This document shows, in pieces, positions 14,050 through 14,065 of a DNA stretch of 14,065 nt. The notes below the pieces were generated by a model that saw nothing but the letters and a program-made list of their open reading frames with translations, ran no database searches and was not told the origin of the DNA. Position numbers and translations under genes: made by a program. Position 1 is the stretch's first letter. Each line of letters begins with the position of its first letter. The DNA comes from Actinomycetota bacterium (GTDB lineage: Bacteria; Actinomycetota; Actinomycetes; Actinomycetales; Microbacteriaceae), in the NCBI GenBank assembly GCA_009699665.1, contig WLNS01000025.1, forward strand, positions 1 through 14,065, read 5' to 3'.

Positions 14050-14065
14050 CGTTTATACACCATGA

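Noticed and set aside
14000..14065. Plus-strand mini-frame MRRADALVLMRWCSCAGVYTP ending with the last bases of the window
   Set aside because: Made almost wholly of the 14-bp repeat, with no ribosome site and no recognisable family.

Overview
The window looks like chromosome of a high-GC actinobacterium, most likely Microbacteriaceae. The reasons are the gene order hisC-hisB-hisH-priA-sseB next to an infC-rpmI-rplT-trmH translation operon, the bifunctional PriA in place of a plain HisA, a divergent DUF1844 gene upstream of infC, and an infC that must start at a rare AUC codon. No tRNA, rRNA, CRISPR array, transposase or phage gene was seen.

Layout. (1) 1-4541, minus strand: a complete-looking five-component ABC uptake cassette of the Liv/Urt type: lipoprotein receptor, LivH/UrtB permease, a fused LivM-LivG (UrtC-UrtD) permease-ATPase, and a LivF/UrtE ATPase cut by the window edge. 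It has its own strong promoter (TTGACC-N17-TACAAA at 4427-4455). The junctions inside it overlap or nearly touch. Receptor sequence and ATPase signature resemble the urea/short-chain amide branch (UrtA/AmiC, UrtD) more than the amino-acid branch. (2) 4542-7089, minus strand: infC, rpmI, rplT and a SpoU-type rRNA methyltransferase. IF3 carries a long low-complexity tail, part of which is encoded by a perfect-period 15-bp tandem repeat flanked by a REP-like inverted repeat. L20 also has a Lys/Ala/Glu tail. (3) 7384-9295, plus strand: a DUF1844 protein and an aldehyde dehydrogenase with all catalytic residues. (4) 9389-13305, minus strand: hisC, hisB, hisH, priA and an SseB-family gene. hisB-hisH and hisH-priA overlap by 4 bases. 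(5) 13384-13977, plus strand: a YqhA/UPF0114 membrane protein, then a short tandem repeat.

The two core blocks (translation and histidine synthesis) are ordinary. The accessory pieces are the ABC cassette, placed where pheS-pheT would be expected after trmH, and the aldehyde dehydrogenase, placed between sseB and DUF1844. The most unusual sequence features are the repeat-derived IF3 tail, the AUC start of infC, and an in-frame hydrophobic plus four-Arg tail just behind the amber stop of sseB. I did not find a convincing wholly new multi-gene system; these are local oddities within recognisable families.
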